The notes under the pieces are model-generated. The model saw nothing but the letters and a program-made list of their open reading frames with translations. It had not been told where the DNA came from and made no database searches. From Bacteroidota bacterium (GTDB lineage: Bacteria; Bacteroidota; Bacteroidia; Bacteroidales; Cfx3-03), in contig JACAUB010000001.1 of the NCBI GenBank assembly GCA_013390605.1, positions 4,313,516-4,377,515 on the forward strand: a stretch of DNA of 64,000 bases, read 5' to 3'. The position numbers and the translations under genes are program-made. Positions 56,658-64,000 of the stretch are shown in pieces (within the stretch, counting starts at the first letter, position 1; every line of letters begins with the position of its first letter).

Positions 56658-57128
56658 ATGGATCTTTTACAAACCTTAAAACCATCTATCCCTAAACGCT
56701 ATCTTCTTTTAGTGGCAGCCTTGGTGTGGACTTTTGCCGGTGGGATGCTTCTCTTAAAAGGTATTTCCTTATTCTTTAAATACCCAGAGTTTCTTGTATT
56801 AAAAATATCAATTAGTGCTTTTGGCGGAGGGCTTTTCTACCTGCTCTTATTCTCCAAAATATCAAATAAACATATTAAACGAATTCTGAATATAAAAATT
56901 GATCGTCCCTGCTTCTTTTCTTTCTTTAATGTAAGAAGTTATGTATTGATGTCAATTATGATAAGCTCCGGAATCTTACTAAAGAAATTTGGAGTAATCG
57001 CCCCGGAGTATCTCGCTATTGTTGATGTTACAATGGGGATACCCTTGTTCCTGTCGGCTTTCCGGTTTTATACACATGGTTTTGCAAATCTAAAAGCCAT
57101 CTCAAAGGTGAATAGTAACATCGATTAG
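56658..57128 (+). CDS. Small four-helix membrane protein of unknown function
   Basis: I do not recognise a family for this 156-residue protein. Four hydrophobic segments are visible (about 17-40 LLVAALVWTFAGGMLLLKGI, 46-68, 93-111 and 118-138), so it should be an integral membrane protein. A longer frame begins at 56532, but the ATG at 56658 gives a compact protein starting MDLLQTLKPSIPKRY. The 3' end overlaps the convergent MBL hydrolase gene by 4 bp. No functional residues stand out. Confidence 0.6.
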   Translation: MDLLQTLKPSIPKRYLLLVAALVWTFAGGMLLLKGISLFFKYPEFLVLKISISAFGGGLFYLLLFSKISNKHIKRILNIKIDRPCFFSFFNVRSYVLMSIMISSGILLKKFGVIAPEYLAIVDVTMGIPLFLSAFRFYTHGFANLKAISKVNSNID

Positions 57129-57949
57129 TGCTGTAGCGGATTCTTGCACTCTTTAATCACAACCGTAACTTTATCTTTAAGTAAATCTTTAAATAATTGT
57201 GCATCCGTTGAGGCTCCTTCATACATGCCATAATGAATAGGAATGGCCACTTTGGCTTGTGTATCCAACACAGCATTAACTGCCTCTTCCACATTTTGCA
57301 TAGTATATGTTTGACCTAAAGGCATAAATGCAATATCACATTTAATATCCTTCATTTCAGGTATCCGTTCTGTATCACCCGGATGATATATCTTAACCCC
57401 GTCCATAGTCAATAGATAGCCCACAAACTTTTTTTCTTTAGCATGAAAGTTCTTTACAATATTATAAGCGGGAACTACTTTTACTTTAATGCCATCGATA
57501 TTTAGAGTCTGACCCGGAGTAACCTCCTTGCAATTCACAATACCCTCATTGATTAGCTTCTGGCAACAATCTTTTGGGGCATATATTTTTGTGCCATTAT
57601 TGACAATCTTTTTAATATCATCAATAGAGAAATGGTCGCCATGCGAATGGGTGATAAAAATGAGTTCTGCAGGTTCTTTGTCGGTCACAAGGTATGGATC
57701 AATATAAATAAACTTACCGGCTACCTCAATTCGGACTGATGCTTGACCATACCATTGAATATTTTCAACCATTTTCTGAATAGGGTCGTTTTCAATTACT
57801 AAAATAGGTGCTCCCATCACTGTTTTATTTATATTTTCAGAAGTTCTTAATTTTATATTACAAACATCGTTTCGGGTTAATGCAGAAGCATGATAAAATC
57901 CAATGATTCCGATGGTAAGCATTACAAAAACAGAAATAATTTTTTTCAT
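57125..57949 (-). CDS. MBL-fold metal-dependent hydrolase (UlaG-like), secreted
   Basis: This 274-residue protein has a signal peptide (1-24) and a metallo-beta-lactamase fold. The metal-binding motif HSHGDHFSIDDI (about 99-110) is intact, with later ligands in YHPGDTERIPEM (about 188-199, Asp) and IPIHYGMYEG (about 236-245, His). The YGQASVRIEV start (about 67-76) is typical of the UlaG-like/beta-lactamase superfamily domain 3 group. Substrate is unknown. True beta-lactamase activity is not implied. It overlaps the convergent membrane protein gene by 4 bp. Confidence 0.85.
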   Translation of the reverse strand: MKKIISVFVMLTIGIIGFYHASALTRNDVCNIKLRTSENINKTVMGAPILVIENDPIQKMVENIQWYGQASVRIEVAGKFIYIDPYLVTDKEPAELIFITHSHGDHFSIDDIKKIVNNGTKIYAPKDCCQKLINEGIVNCKEVTPGQTLNIDGIKVKVVPAYNIVKNFHAKEKKFVGYLLTMDGVKIYHPGDTERIPEMKDIKCDIAFMPLGQTYTMQNVEEAVNAVLDTQAKVAIPIHYGMYEGASTDAQLFKDLLKDKVTVVIKECKNPLQH

Positions 57950-58104
57950 TTCTAGTTTACTTTAGTTTGAAATATAAAATTAATGGTTTCTTGATTACCG
58001 ATAACAATTACTTTTTATTTTATGCTTTTTCGTCTTATTTTAAATTGAATAACAATCGATTGTTATAAGTGGTTTATTTTTTTTATTTTTGTCTTTTAGT
58101 GTTT

Positions 58105-58112
58105 TATATTTG
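58105..58112 (+). promoter_or_regulatory. TAnnTTTG box in front of the pectinesterase gene
   Basis: TATATTTG is a perfect -7 element six bases before the preferred ATG at 58119. The nearest TTTG upstream (58088-58091) is only 13 bp away, which is short for a -33 element, so the promoter is uncertain. If real, the leader would be very short. Confidence 0.35.
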
Positions 58113-58118
58113 AATAAG

Positions 58119-59114
58119 ATGAACATAATAAAGAAATTCTGGATTTTATTTTTATTTATAAGTATCTCCACAATACTATCCGCTCAAAACCCTATCCGGA
58201 AATATAACATTATTGTCGCAGCCGATGGAACAGGAACTTTTAAGTCCGTTCAACAAGCAATAAATGCAGTTCCTGATAACCAGTCTGAAAGAACAGTCAT
58301 CTTCATTAAAAAGGGTATTTATAAAGAAAAGGTTTCTGTATCATCGTCAAAAACAAATCTTACTATAATCGGCGAAGATTCCGAAAAGACGATCATCACT
58401 TTTGACGATCATAATCCAAAAGTTCATGGAAAAGATACCATCACAACATGGACCTCGTATAGTTTTGCAGTTGATGCTGAAGGCTTTATTGCAGAAAATA
58501 TAACATTTGAAAACAGTGCAGGTCGGGTAGGACAAGCTGTTGCTGTACGAATTATCTCCGATAAAGTAATATTTAGAAATTGCAGGTTCTTAGGGAATCA
58601 AGACACGCTGTTTGCCCATGGAGTGGGACGCATCTATTTTGTCAATTGCTATATTGAAGGTACTACCGATTTTATTTTTGGCTCAGCAGTTGCCTTGTTT
58701 GAAAATTGCAGAATTCACAGTAAGGTAAATTCATTTATTACTGCCGCGTCAACTCCACAAGGAAACCCGTATGGTTATGTCTTTAAGAAATGTATTTTAA
58801 CTGCAGATTCGACAGCTACAAAAGTATTTCTGGGCCGACCATGGAGGGCTTATGCTAAAACAGTTTTTATCGAATGCCAGTTAGGCAATCATATTTGTCC
58901 TGAAGGATGGGATAACTGGAAAAGTACCGAAAAGGAGAAGACAACATATTATGCCGAGTATAAAAACATTGGACCGGGAGCAAATATTTCATCTAGAGTT
59001 GTCTGGTCAAAACAATTAACCGATGCTGAAGCGCTTATTTATACCCCTGAACTTATTTTTGCCCGTTCATCTGTACCTATCCCGGTAGTTGGGGCATGGA
59101 ATCCATTAAAATAA
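58119..59114 (+). CDS. CE8 pectin methylesterase, secreted
   Basis: This 331-residue enzyme removes methyl esters from homogalacturonan. After a signal peptide (1-22) it has the CE8 right-handed beta-helix with all key residues: Gln 139 in GRVGQAVAV, Gln 161 and Asp 162 in LGNQDTLF, Asp 184 in GTTDFIFG, and Arg 240 in FLGRPWR. The length equals single-domain bacterial pectinesterases. The frame is open to a TTG at 58089, but ATG 58119 starts the signal peptide. It is a strong sign that pectin is degraded by this organism. Confidence 0.93.
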   Translation: MNIIKKFWILFLFISISTILSAQNPIRKYNIIVAADGTGTFKSVQQAINAVPDNQSERTVIFIKKGIYKEKVSVSSSKTNLTIIGEDSEKTIITFDDHNPKVHGKDTITTWTSYSFAVDAEGFIAENITFENSAGRVGQAVAVRIISDKVIFRNCRFLGNQDTLFAHGVGRIYFVNCYIEGTTDFIFGSAVALFENCRIHSKVNSFITAASTPQGNPYGYVFKKCILTADSTATKVFLGRPWRAYAKTVFIECQLGNHICPEGWDNWKSTEKEKTTYYAEYKNIGPGANISSRVVWSKQLTDAEALIYTPELIFARSSVPIPVVGAWNPLK

Positions 59115-59356
59115 AATTCAACATAGGAATAAATTAAAATTGGATACAGAAAACCAGCTATTTCTTTATCTCAACCTTTATAAACTAATTATTTTAAGTG
59201 TTTTAGATAGTTTTTGTCAGGTTAATTCGTTTATTTTGTTCGAACATTCTTTCTCGAAATCCAGTGTATGGTATTCGCTTTTTCAATACTGAAATAGCCT
59301 AATTATTATAATAATCTGATTCTGAGAAATTATTTTTTTAATCAAAAAAATTAACG

Positions 59357-61492
59357 ATGAAAAACCTACTTCTATTATTTCTTTCTTTTTGGGCTATTTC
59401 TGCATTAGGACAGAAAACAGATTGGTTGATAAACCCCACCGAATATTCCACACATGTTGATAAGGTAAACGAGAAAACAATTACAATTACCAATGGCCTC
59501 ATCAGCCGTACTTTTCGTTTAGCACCTAATGGAGCAACGGTAGATTATCGCAACCTGGTTACAGGAGCTGCAATCATTCGTTCTATAAGGCCAGAAGCTA
59601 TTTTAACCATTGACGGCAAACGTTATAAGGTTGGAGGATTAGAAGGCCAACCTGAGCATGCTTATATTAAACCAGAATGGATTGAAAAGATGACTGCCGA
59701 CCAAAATGCCTTTGTCTGCACAGGTTATGAAACTGGACTTCCGCTAAAACCATTTGACTATACGCCTAAACGTTGGAGTGTTGCAAGTGCATGGCCTGCA
59801 AAAGGGAAAAGCCTGGTTCTTCATTTTACGTCACCAGCCAATGGCCCTAAGGGAATCACAATAGACATTCATTACGAACTTTATGATGGAATTCCTGCCA
59901 TGAACAAATGGTTTGAAATAAAAAATGGTAGCCAGAAATCGATTCAACTAAATACATTTATCAGTGAAAATCTTGCTGTGATAGAACCTGAAAACAGCGT
60001 TGATCATATCGGACAATGGGAAATGCCAAACATCATGATTGCAAGCGACTACAGTTTCATGGGTATGTCGTCAAAATCAGCAAACAGAATAGCGAATTGG
60101 GTAACCGATAGTCTGTATACCTCACAGGTAAACTACGAACGACTAACACCCTGTTTATTAGAATGCAGACCTCCCATTGGCCCTAATTGCGAAATCAAAC
60201 CTAATGAAACATTTCAATCGTTTAAAGTATACGAGTTGATTTACGATTCGTATGATAGAGAACGTAAAGGTTTATCTGTCAGAAAACTATACCGCACAAT
60301 TGCTCCATGGGTTACTGAGAATCCCATCTTTATGCACCTCACTTTCTCTGATCCAGACAAGATAAAGGCTGCCATAAATCAATGTCAGGAGGTGGGCTTC
60401 GAAATGATCATTTTAAGTTTTGGTAGCGGCCTCGATATGGAAAGTACCAATGAATCATACATACGAAAAATAAAAGACTTAGTTGAATACGCACATGCTA
60501 AAGGGATTGAATTAGGAGGATACTCTCTTTTGGCAAGTCGGAGAATTAGTGATACAGATGATGTTATCGACCCGAAAACAGGCAAACCAGGCCATGCTGT
60601 ATTTGGTAATTCACCTTGTTTACTGAGTAAATGGGGATTGAACTATTTTGATCATATTCAAAGCTTTATCGAAAAAACCGGATTCGATTTACTCGAGCAT
60701 GATGGTTCATATCCCGGTGATGTCTGTGCCTCGACAACTCATCCCGGTCATATCGGATTAGAAGATTCGCAGTGGAAGCAGTGGATCAAAATACGTGACT
60801 TTTATAAATGGTGCCGAGAGAAAGGAGTCTATCTGAATGTCCCCGATTGGTACTTTGCTGCGGGATCGTCAAAAACTGGTATTGGGTATCGTGAAGTAAA
60901 CTGGTCGCTTCCTCGTGAACGACAGATCATTATCGGTCGTCAGAATCTTTTTGATGGCACCTGGGAAAAGACTCCTTCAATGGGATGGACTTTTGTTCCG
61001 TTAACTGAATATCAAGGTGGTGGTCCACAAGCAACCATTGAGCCATTATCAGAGCATATATCAGATTATCAAGCACACCTGGTTCAGAACTTTGGAGCAG
61101 GTGTTCAAGCATGCTACCGCGGACCCCGTATTTATGATACCGATACGACTAAAACAATGGTTAAAAAATGGGTAGATTGGTATAAACAATATCGAAAGAT
61201 ATTGAATGCAGACATCATTCACCTTCGCAGAGCAGATGGCAGCGACTGGGATGGGTTTATGCATGTAGACCCAACTTCAAAGCAAAAAGCAATGGTGATG
61301 TTATTTAACCCAACCAATGAAACCATAACACGAAGTATTACCCTTCCATTATACTATTCAGGATTAACATCGAAAGCCCATGTTAGTGAAGAAGGCAAAA
61401 ATGGTTACACCCTCAAACTGGATAATAATTCACAAGGAATTGTTAAAGTTACTATTGCGGCAAATGGATTTAAATGGCTTGTTATTGAATAA
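59357..61492 (+). CDS. Large secreted glycosidase-like protein (clan GH-D-like)
   Basis: This 711-residue secreted protein (signal 1-18) has an N-terminal beta-sandwich (about 30-310), a TIM-barrel-like middle (about 325-600) and a C-terminal beta-domain (about 610-711). The barrel shows FEMIILSFGSGLDM (about 349-362), FDLLEHDGSYPGDVC (about 446-460) with an Asp where GH-D enzymes have the nucleophile, and NVPDWYFAAGSSKTGIGYREV (about 493-513). Bacteroidota homologues are usually called alpha-galactosidase, but the motifs differ from GH27/GH36 and I cannot assign a CAZy family. It follows the pectinesterase gene after 242 bp. Confidence 0.6.
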   Translation: MKNLLLLFLSFWAISALGQKTDWLINPTEYSTHVDKVNEKTITITNGLISRTFRLAPNGATVDYRNLVTGAAIIRSIRPEAILTIDGKRYKVGGLEGQPEHAYIKPEWIEKMTADQNAFVCTGYETGLPLKPFDYTPKRWSVASAWPAKGKSLVLHFTSPANGPKGITIDIHYELYDGIPAMNKWFEIKNGSQKSIQLNTFISENLAVIEPENSVDHIGQWEMPNIMIASDYSFMGMSSKSANRIANWVTDSLYTSQVNYERLTPCLLECRPPIGPNCEIKPNETFQSFKVYELIYDSYDRERKGLSVRKLYRTIAPWVTENPIFMHLTFSDPDKIKAAINQCQEVGFEMIILSFGSGLDMESTNESYIRKIKDLVEYAHAKGIELGGYSLLASRRISDTDDVIDPKTGKPGHAVFGNSPCLLSKWGLNYFDHIQSFIEKTGFDLLEHDGSYPGDVCASTTHPGHIGLEDSQWKQWIKIRDFYKWCREKGVYLNVPDWYFAAGSSKTGIGYREVNWSLPRERQIIIGRQNLFDGTWEKTPSMGWTFVPLTEYQGGGPQATIEPLSEHISDYQAHLVQNFGAGVQACYRGPRIYDTDTTKTMVKKWVDWYKQYRKILNADIIHLRRADGSDWDGFMHVDPTSKQKAMVMLFNPTNETITRSITLPLYYSGLTSKAHVSEEGKNGYTLKLDNNSQGIVKVTIAANGFKWLVIE

Positions 61493-61562
61493 TTTAAACT
61501 GTTCATAATCTCCATCTTAATTATTTTGAATCTCGAAACATTAAACAATTAAGGTTGTATAG

Positions 61563-61592
61563 TTTGTTATGCTCCTTCTTTGATTAAATTTG
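61563..61592 (+). promoter_or_regulatory. Bacteroidota housekeeping promoter for the U32-PHP pair
   Basis: TTTG at 61563-61566 and TAAATTTG at 61585-61592 are separated by 18 bp, a close match to the -33/-7 consensus. Transcription would start near 61599. This is the best promoter visible in the window and favours a start codon at 61606 or 61612 over the GTG at 61597. Confidence 0.65.
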
Positions 61593-61605
61593 CAACGTGA
61601 AAGGG

Positions 61606-62865
61606 ATGAAAATGACCAATAAAATAGAGATTATGGCACCTGTTGGCTCATACGAAGCCTTAATGGGAGCTATTCAGGGAGGGGCTGGTTCGGTCTATTT
61701 CGGTGTAGGACAGCTGAATATGCGTTCGCGTTCAGCAGCAAATTTTACACTTGACGATTTACAAAAGATTACCGCTATTTGTAAAGAAGCAGGAATCAGA
61801 TCATATCTTACTCTAAATACCATAATATATGGTCACGAGATAGCAGAAATGCACGAACTTGTTGATGCCGCTAAAGCAAATGGCGTATCTGCCATTATTG
61901 CAAGCGATATTTCAGTTCTTGAATATGCCCGATCCATCGGTTTAGAAATTCACATCTCTACCCAATGTAATATTACCAATATTGAAGCTGTTAAGTTTTA
62001 TTCGCGGTATGGTGATGTTATGGTAACAGCTCGTGAATTAAATTTAACACAAGTAAGTGCTATTACTACTGCCATTAGAGAACAAAATATAACTGGACCA
62101 TCAGGAGAAATTGTTCAAATAGAGATATTTGCGCATGGAGCTTTATGTATGGCTGTTTCTGGAAAATGTTATATCAGCCTTGACAACTTTAATCAATCAG
62201 CTAACCGGGGCGCTTGTTTACAACCCTGCCGAAGAGAATATGAGGTAAAAGATGTTGATGATGAAATAGAACTAAAGGTAGACAACAAGTACATCATGTC
62301 GCCCAAGGATCTAAAAACCATTGATTTTCTCGATCAGATTTTGGCAGCAGGCGTAAGGGTTCTAAAAATTGAAGGACGCGGCCGTTCAGCAGAGTATGTA
62401 AAAACCGTTACAGAAACATATAAAGAAGCTTCTGTTGCTTACTTTAATGGTGAATTTACACCAGAAAATATTGATAAGTGGAATCATAAATTAGCTACGG
62501 TATACAACCGAGGTTTTTGGAACGGATACTATCTTGGACAAACGATGGGTGAATGGGCCGATAAGTATGGTTCACAAGCTACCCGAAGAAAAATTTATGT
62601 TGGAAAAGTAACCAACTACTTTACCAAAATTGATGTCGCCGAGATTAAAGTAGAAACACATTCTTTAAATGTTGGCGATAATATTGTTATAGTAGGCCCC
62701 ACTACCGGTGTTTATGAAAACATTCTTGAGGAGGTAAGAGTTGATCTACAAACTGTTAAAGCAGCTAATAAGGGAGAACTATGTTCTATCCCGGTTACTG
62801 AGACCGTTAGGAGAAACGACAAAGTATATAAATTTGTAGATGCCCGCTCAAATGATACTATTTAA
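61606..62865 (+). CDS. Peptidase U32-family protein (tRNA hydroxylation type)
   Basis: This protein of about 419 residues belongs to the U32 family. It is labelled peptidase, but members such as TrhP and RlhA act in RNA hydroxylation. The signature is IEIFAHGALCMAVSGKCYIS followed by NRGACLQPCRREY (about 185-220), which contains the conserved Cys residues. The N terminus (MAPVGSYEALMGAIQGGAGSVYFG) is the usual barrel start. The start could be GTG 61597, ATG 61606 or ATG 61612. The promoter position makes the GTG unlikely. The 3' end overlaps the PHP gene, so the two are co-translated. Confidence 0.88.
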   Translation: MKMTNKIEIMAPVGSYEALMGAIQGGAGSVYFGVGQLNMRSRSAANFTLDDLQKITAICKEAGIRSYLTLNTIIYGHEIAEMHELVDAAKANGVSAIIASDISVLEYARSIGLEIHISTQCNITNIEAVKFYSRYGDVMVTARELNLTQVSAITTAIREQNITGPSGEIVQIEIFAHGALCMAVSGKCYISLDNFNQSANRGACLQPCRREYEVKDVDDEIELKVDNKYIMSPKDLKTIDFLDQILAAGVRVLKIEGRGRSAEYVKTVTETYKEASVAYFNGEFTPENIDKWNHKLATVYNRGFWNGYYLGQTMGEWADKYGSQATRRKIYVGKVTNYFTKIDVAEIKVETHSLNVGDNIVIVGPTTGVYENILEEVRVDLQTVKAANKGELCSIPVTETVRRNDKVYKFVDARSNDTI

Positions 62866-63700
62866 CCACCATACTCACAGTAATTTCTGTGATGGAACTT
62901 CTGATCCGGAAGTCTATATAAAAGAGGCTATAAAACTCGGCTTTACTTCGTTGGGGTTCTCTAGTCATGCTCCTGTGCCTTTCAAAAATAGTTTTGCGCT
63001 TCATGATGATCAATGTCATGATTATGTGAATAGAATTCGAGAATTGCAAAAGAAATATGAAGATCAAATTGAAATTAGTCTTGCGCTAGAAATAGACTAT
63101 ATCCCCAAGATCACCCAGGACTTCTCATTTTTCAGAAAAGAGATGGATTTAGACTATACGATTGGAGGAGTTCATTTGGTCAAAAAAGAAGGTACAGATG
63201 AAGGGTTATGGTTTATTGACGGGCCGAAAATAGAGTCATATGACGATGGACTTCAAAAACTATTTCATAACAACATCAAGACAGGAGTTAAAGCTTATTA
63301 CCATACTATTTGCGAAATGGTAACCACTCAGAATCCTGATATTATTGCCCATTTCGATAAAATAAAGATGCATAATCAAAATAGATATTTTACGGAAGAT
63401 GAAAAATGGTACATCGATCTGGTTGATGAAGCACTGGCCGTAATAGCCGAAGCTGGTTGCATTGTTGAAATTAACACCAGAGGTATTTATAAAAAAAGAT
63501 GTCCCGATCTATTTCCATCTTTATCTATTTTAAAAAAATTACATAAACTCAACATTCCTATCACGATAAGTACGGATACACATGCACCTGAAGAATTAAT
63601 GCTGGGAATTGACATTGCACGAAAGACTGCTCTACAGGCAGGTTACAAGGAGATCTTTCATTTTAGCCATGGTTTATGGTGGTCTGAAGAGATTATTTAA
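62840..63700 (+). CDS. PHP-domain phosphoesterase (histidinol-phosphatase-like)
   Basis: This 286-residue cytoplasmic protein has the PHP metal site: HHTHSNFCDG (about 10-19), SSHAP (about 41-45), LEIDYI (about 83), IAHFDKIK (about 168) and STDTHAP (about 245-251). It resembles histidinol-phosphatases of the HisK type, but no other histidine genes are nearby, so a different phosphoester substrate is possible. It overlaps the U32 gene by 26 bp, or by 14 bp if the ATG at 62852 is used, which indicates translational coupling. Confidence 0.88.
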   Translation: MPAQMILFNHHTHSNFCDGTSDPEVYIKEAIKLGFTSLGFSSHAPVPFKNSFALHDDQCHDYVNRIRELQKKYEDQIEISLALEIDYIPKITQDFSFFRKEMDLDYTIGGVHLVKKEGTDEGLWFIDGPKIESYDDGLQKLFHNNIKTGVKAYYHTICEMVTTQNPDIIAHFDKIKMHNQNRYFTEDEKWYIDLVDEALAVIAEAGCIVEINTRGIYKKRCPDLFPSLSILKKLHKLNIPITISTDTHAPEELMLGIDIARKTALQAGYKEIFHFSHGLWWSEEII

Positions 63701-63720
63701 AACGACATGTTTTAAATAAT
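63692..63720 (+). terminator. AT-rich stem at the end of the PHP gene
   Basis: A perfect 12-bp stem (63692-63703 with 63709-63720) and 5-nt loop include the PHP stop codon. The stem is weak in GC and no long T tract follows, so termination is likely but not certain. Confidence 0.45.
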
Positions 63721-63760
63721 ACTTGTAATTAAACTCAAAAATCTTTGCTACTTTTTTAAT

Positions 63761-63768
63761 TATCTTTG
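63761..63768 (+). promoter_or_regulatory. TAnnTTTG box upstream of the sulfatase gene
   Basis: TATCTTTG is a perfect -7 box 21 bp before the sulfatase ATG. A TTTG (63744-63747) lies 13 bp upstream, closer than usual for -33. Confidence 0.45.
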
Positions 63769-63789
63769 ATTCTTAATCTATGGTTTATT

Positions 63790-64000
63790 ATGAATCATCT
63801 TATCTCATTAGCAGGAATCGGGCTTTTAGCTGGCTTACTACCAGCCCAGGCACAACGGAAATCAGTAATTAAACATCAACAGCCTAATATCATTCTTTTT
63901 TTAGTCGACGATATGGGTTGGCAAGATACCAGTGTTCCCTTCTGGACTCAACGTACCCCCTTCAATGATCGCTACCACACACCAAATATGGTGCGAATGG
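63790..64000 (+). CDS. Sulfatase, N-terminal part (cut by the window end)
   Basis: The first 70 codons encode a signal peptide (MNHLISLAGIGLLAGLLPAQA) followed by QPNIILFLVDDMGWQDTSV, the N-terminal metal-binding motif of type I sulfatases, in which the two Asp residues bind calcium. RTPFNDRYHTPNM follows, as in family S1 enzymes of Bacteroidota. The catalytic CxPSR motif would lie beyond the window. It probably removes sulfate from a glycan. Whether it belongs to another PUL cannot be seen here. Confidence 0.85.
   Translation, partial: MNHLISLAGIGLLAGLLPAQAQRKSVIKHQQPNIILFLVDDMGWQDTSVPFWTQRTPFNDRYHTPNMVRM

Noticed and set aside
1..64000. tRNA, rRNA, prophage or defence-system genes
   Set aside because: No tRNA cloverleaf, rRNA segment, phage structural gene or known defence module was recognised on either strand.

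Overview
This 64 kb window comes from a Bacteroidota genome, most likely order Bacteroidales. It is AT-rich. It carries SusC/SusD outer-membrane pairs with ECF sigma/FecR regulators, promoter motifs of the Bacteroidota type (TTTG ... TAnnTTTG), and transposases typical of the phylum. The genus cannot be fixed from the sequence. Most of the window is polysaccharide utilisation loci (PULs). The enzyme mix (GH106, GH28-like, GH127, GH2, GH43, GH36, GH97, GH29, GH3, CE8 and four SGNH-type esterases) suggests acetylated and methylated pectic polysaccharides such as rhamnogalacturonan with arabinan or galactan side chains. The exact glycan cannot be assigned from sequence.

Layout: (1) 279-10831, minus strand, PUL 1: ECF sigma, FecR, SusC, SusD, GH106. 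(2) 11573-26937, minus strand, a tightly packed set of nine secreted enzymes: SGNH esterase, two sialate O-acetylesterase paralogues, GH28-like, GH97, GH36, another esterase, GH29, GH3. (3) 27016-29465, two decayed insertion sequences (IS4-type and IS982-type). (4) 29524-31515, a tRNA-dihydrouridine synthase and a class A beta-lactamase. (5) 31665-34871, GH43, a clan GH-A enzyme, and a broken sialidase-fold/GH93-like gene. (6) 35210-50958, plus strand, PUL 2: FecR, SusC, SusD, DUF3823 lipoprotein, DUF4965 protein, a decayed GH43, GH127, GH2, aldose 1-epimerase. Its probable ECF sigma gene lies at the far end on the minus strand (51318-51896). (7) 52140-54509, a secreted oxidoreductase-like protein and a DUF2807 protein. 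(8) 54698-56366, a complete IS3-family element with a 3-bp target duplication, followed by an odd 11-bp repeat/palindrome block. (9) 56658-64000, a membrane protein, an MBL hydrolase, a CE8 pectinesterase, a large glycosidase-like protein, a U32/PHP gene pair and the start of a sulfatase.

How the parts fit: the SusC proteins carry an N-terminal STN domain and sit beside FecR, so substrate binding outside should signal through FecR to the ECF sigma factor and switch on each PUL. Esterases and the pectinesterase would remove acetyl and methyl groups, and the glycosidases would trim side chains and backbone.

The most interesting signal is regulatory. Both susC genes have, on the opposite strand, a perfect TAnnTTTG box placed in exactly the same register over the start codon, and a T-tract terminator pointing the same way between fecR and susC. 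This predicts short antisense RNAs of about 100-145 nt over each susC leader, like the DonS-type PUL antisense RNAs known in Bacteroides. A second signal is a shared leader element in front of the GH43 gene and of the PUL 2 fecR gene, which suggests common control of regions 5 and 6.
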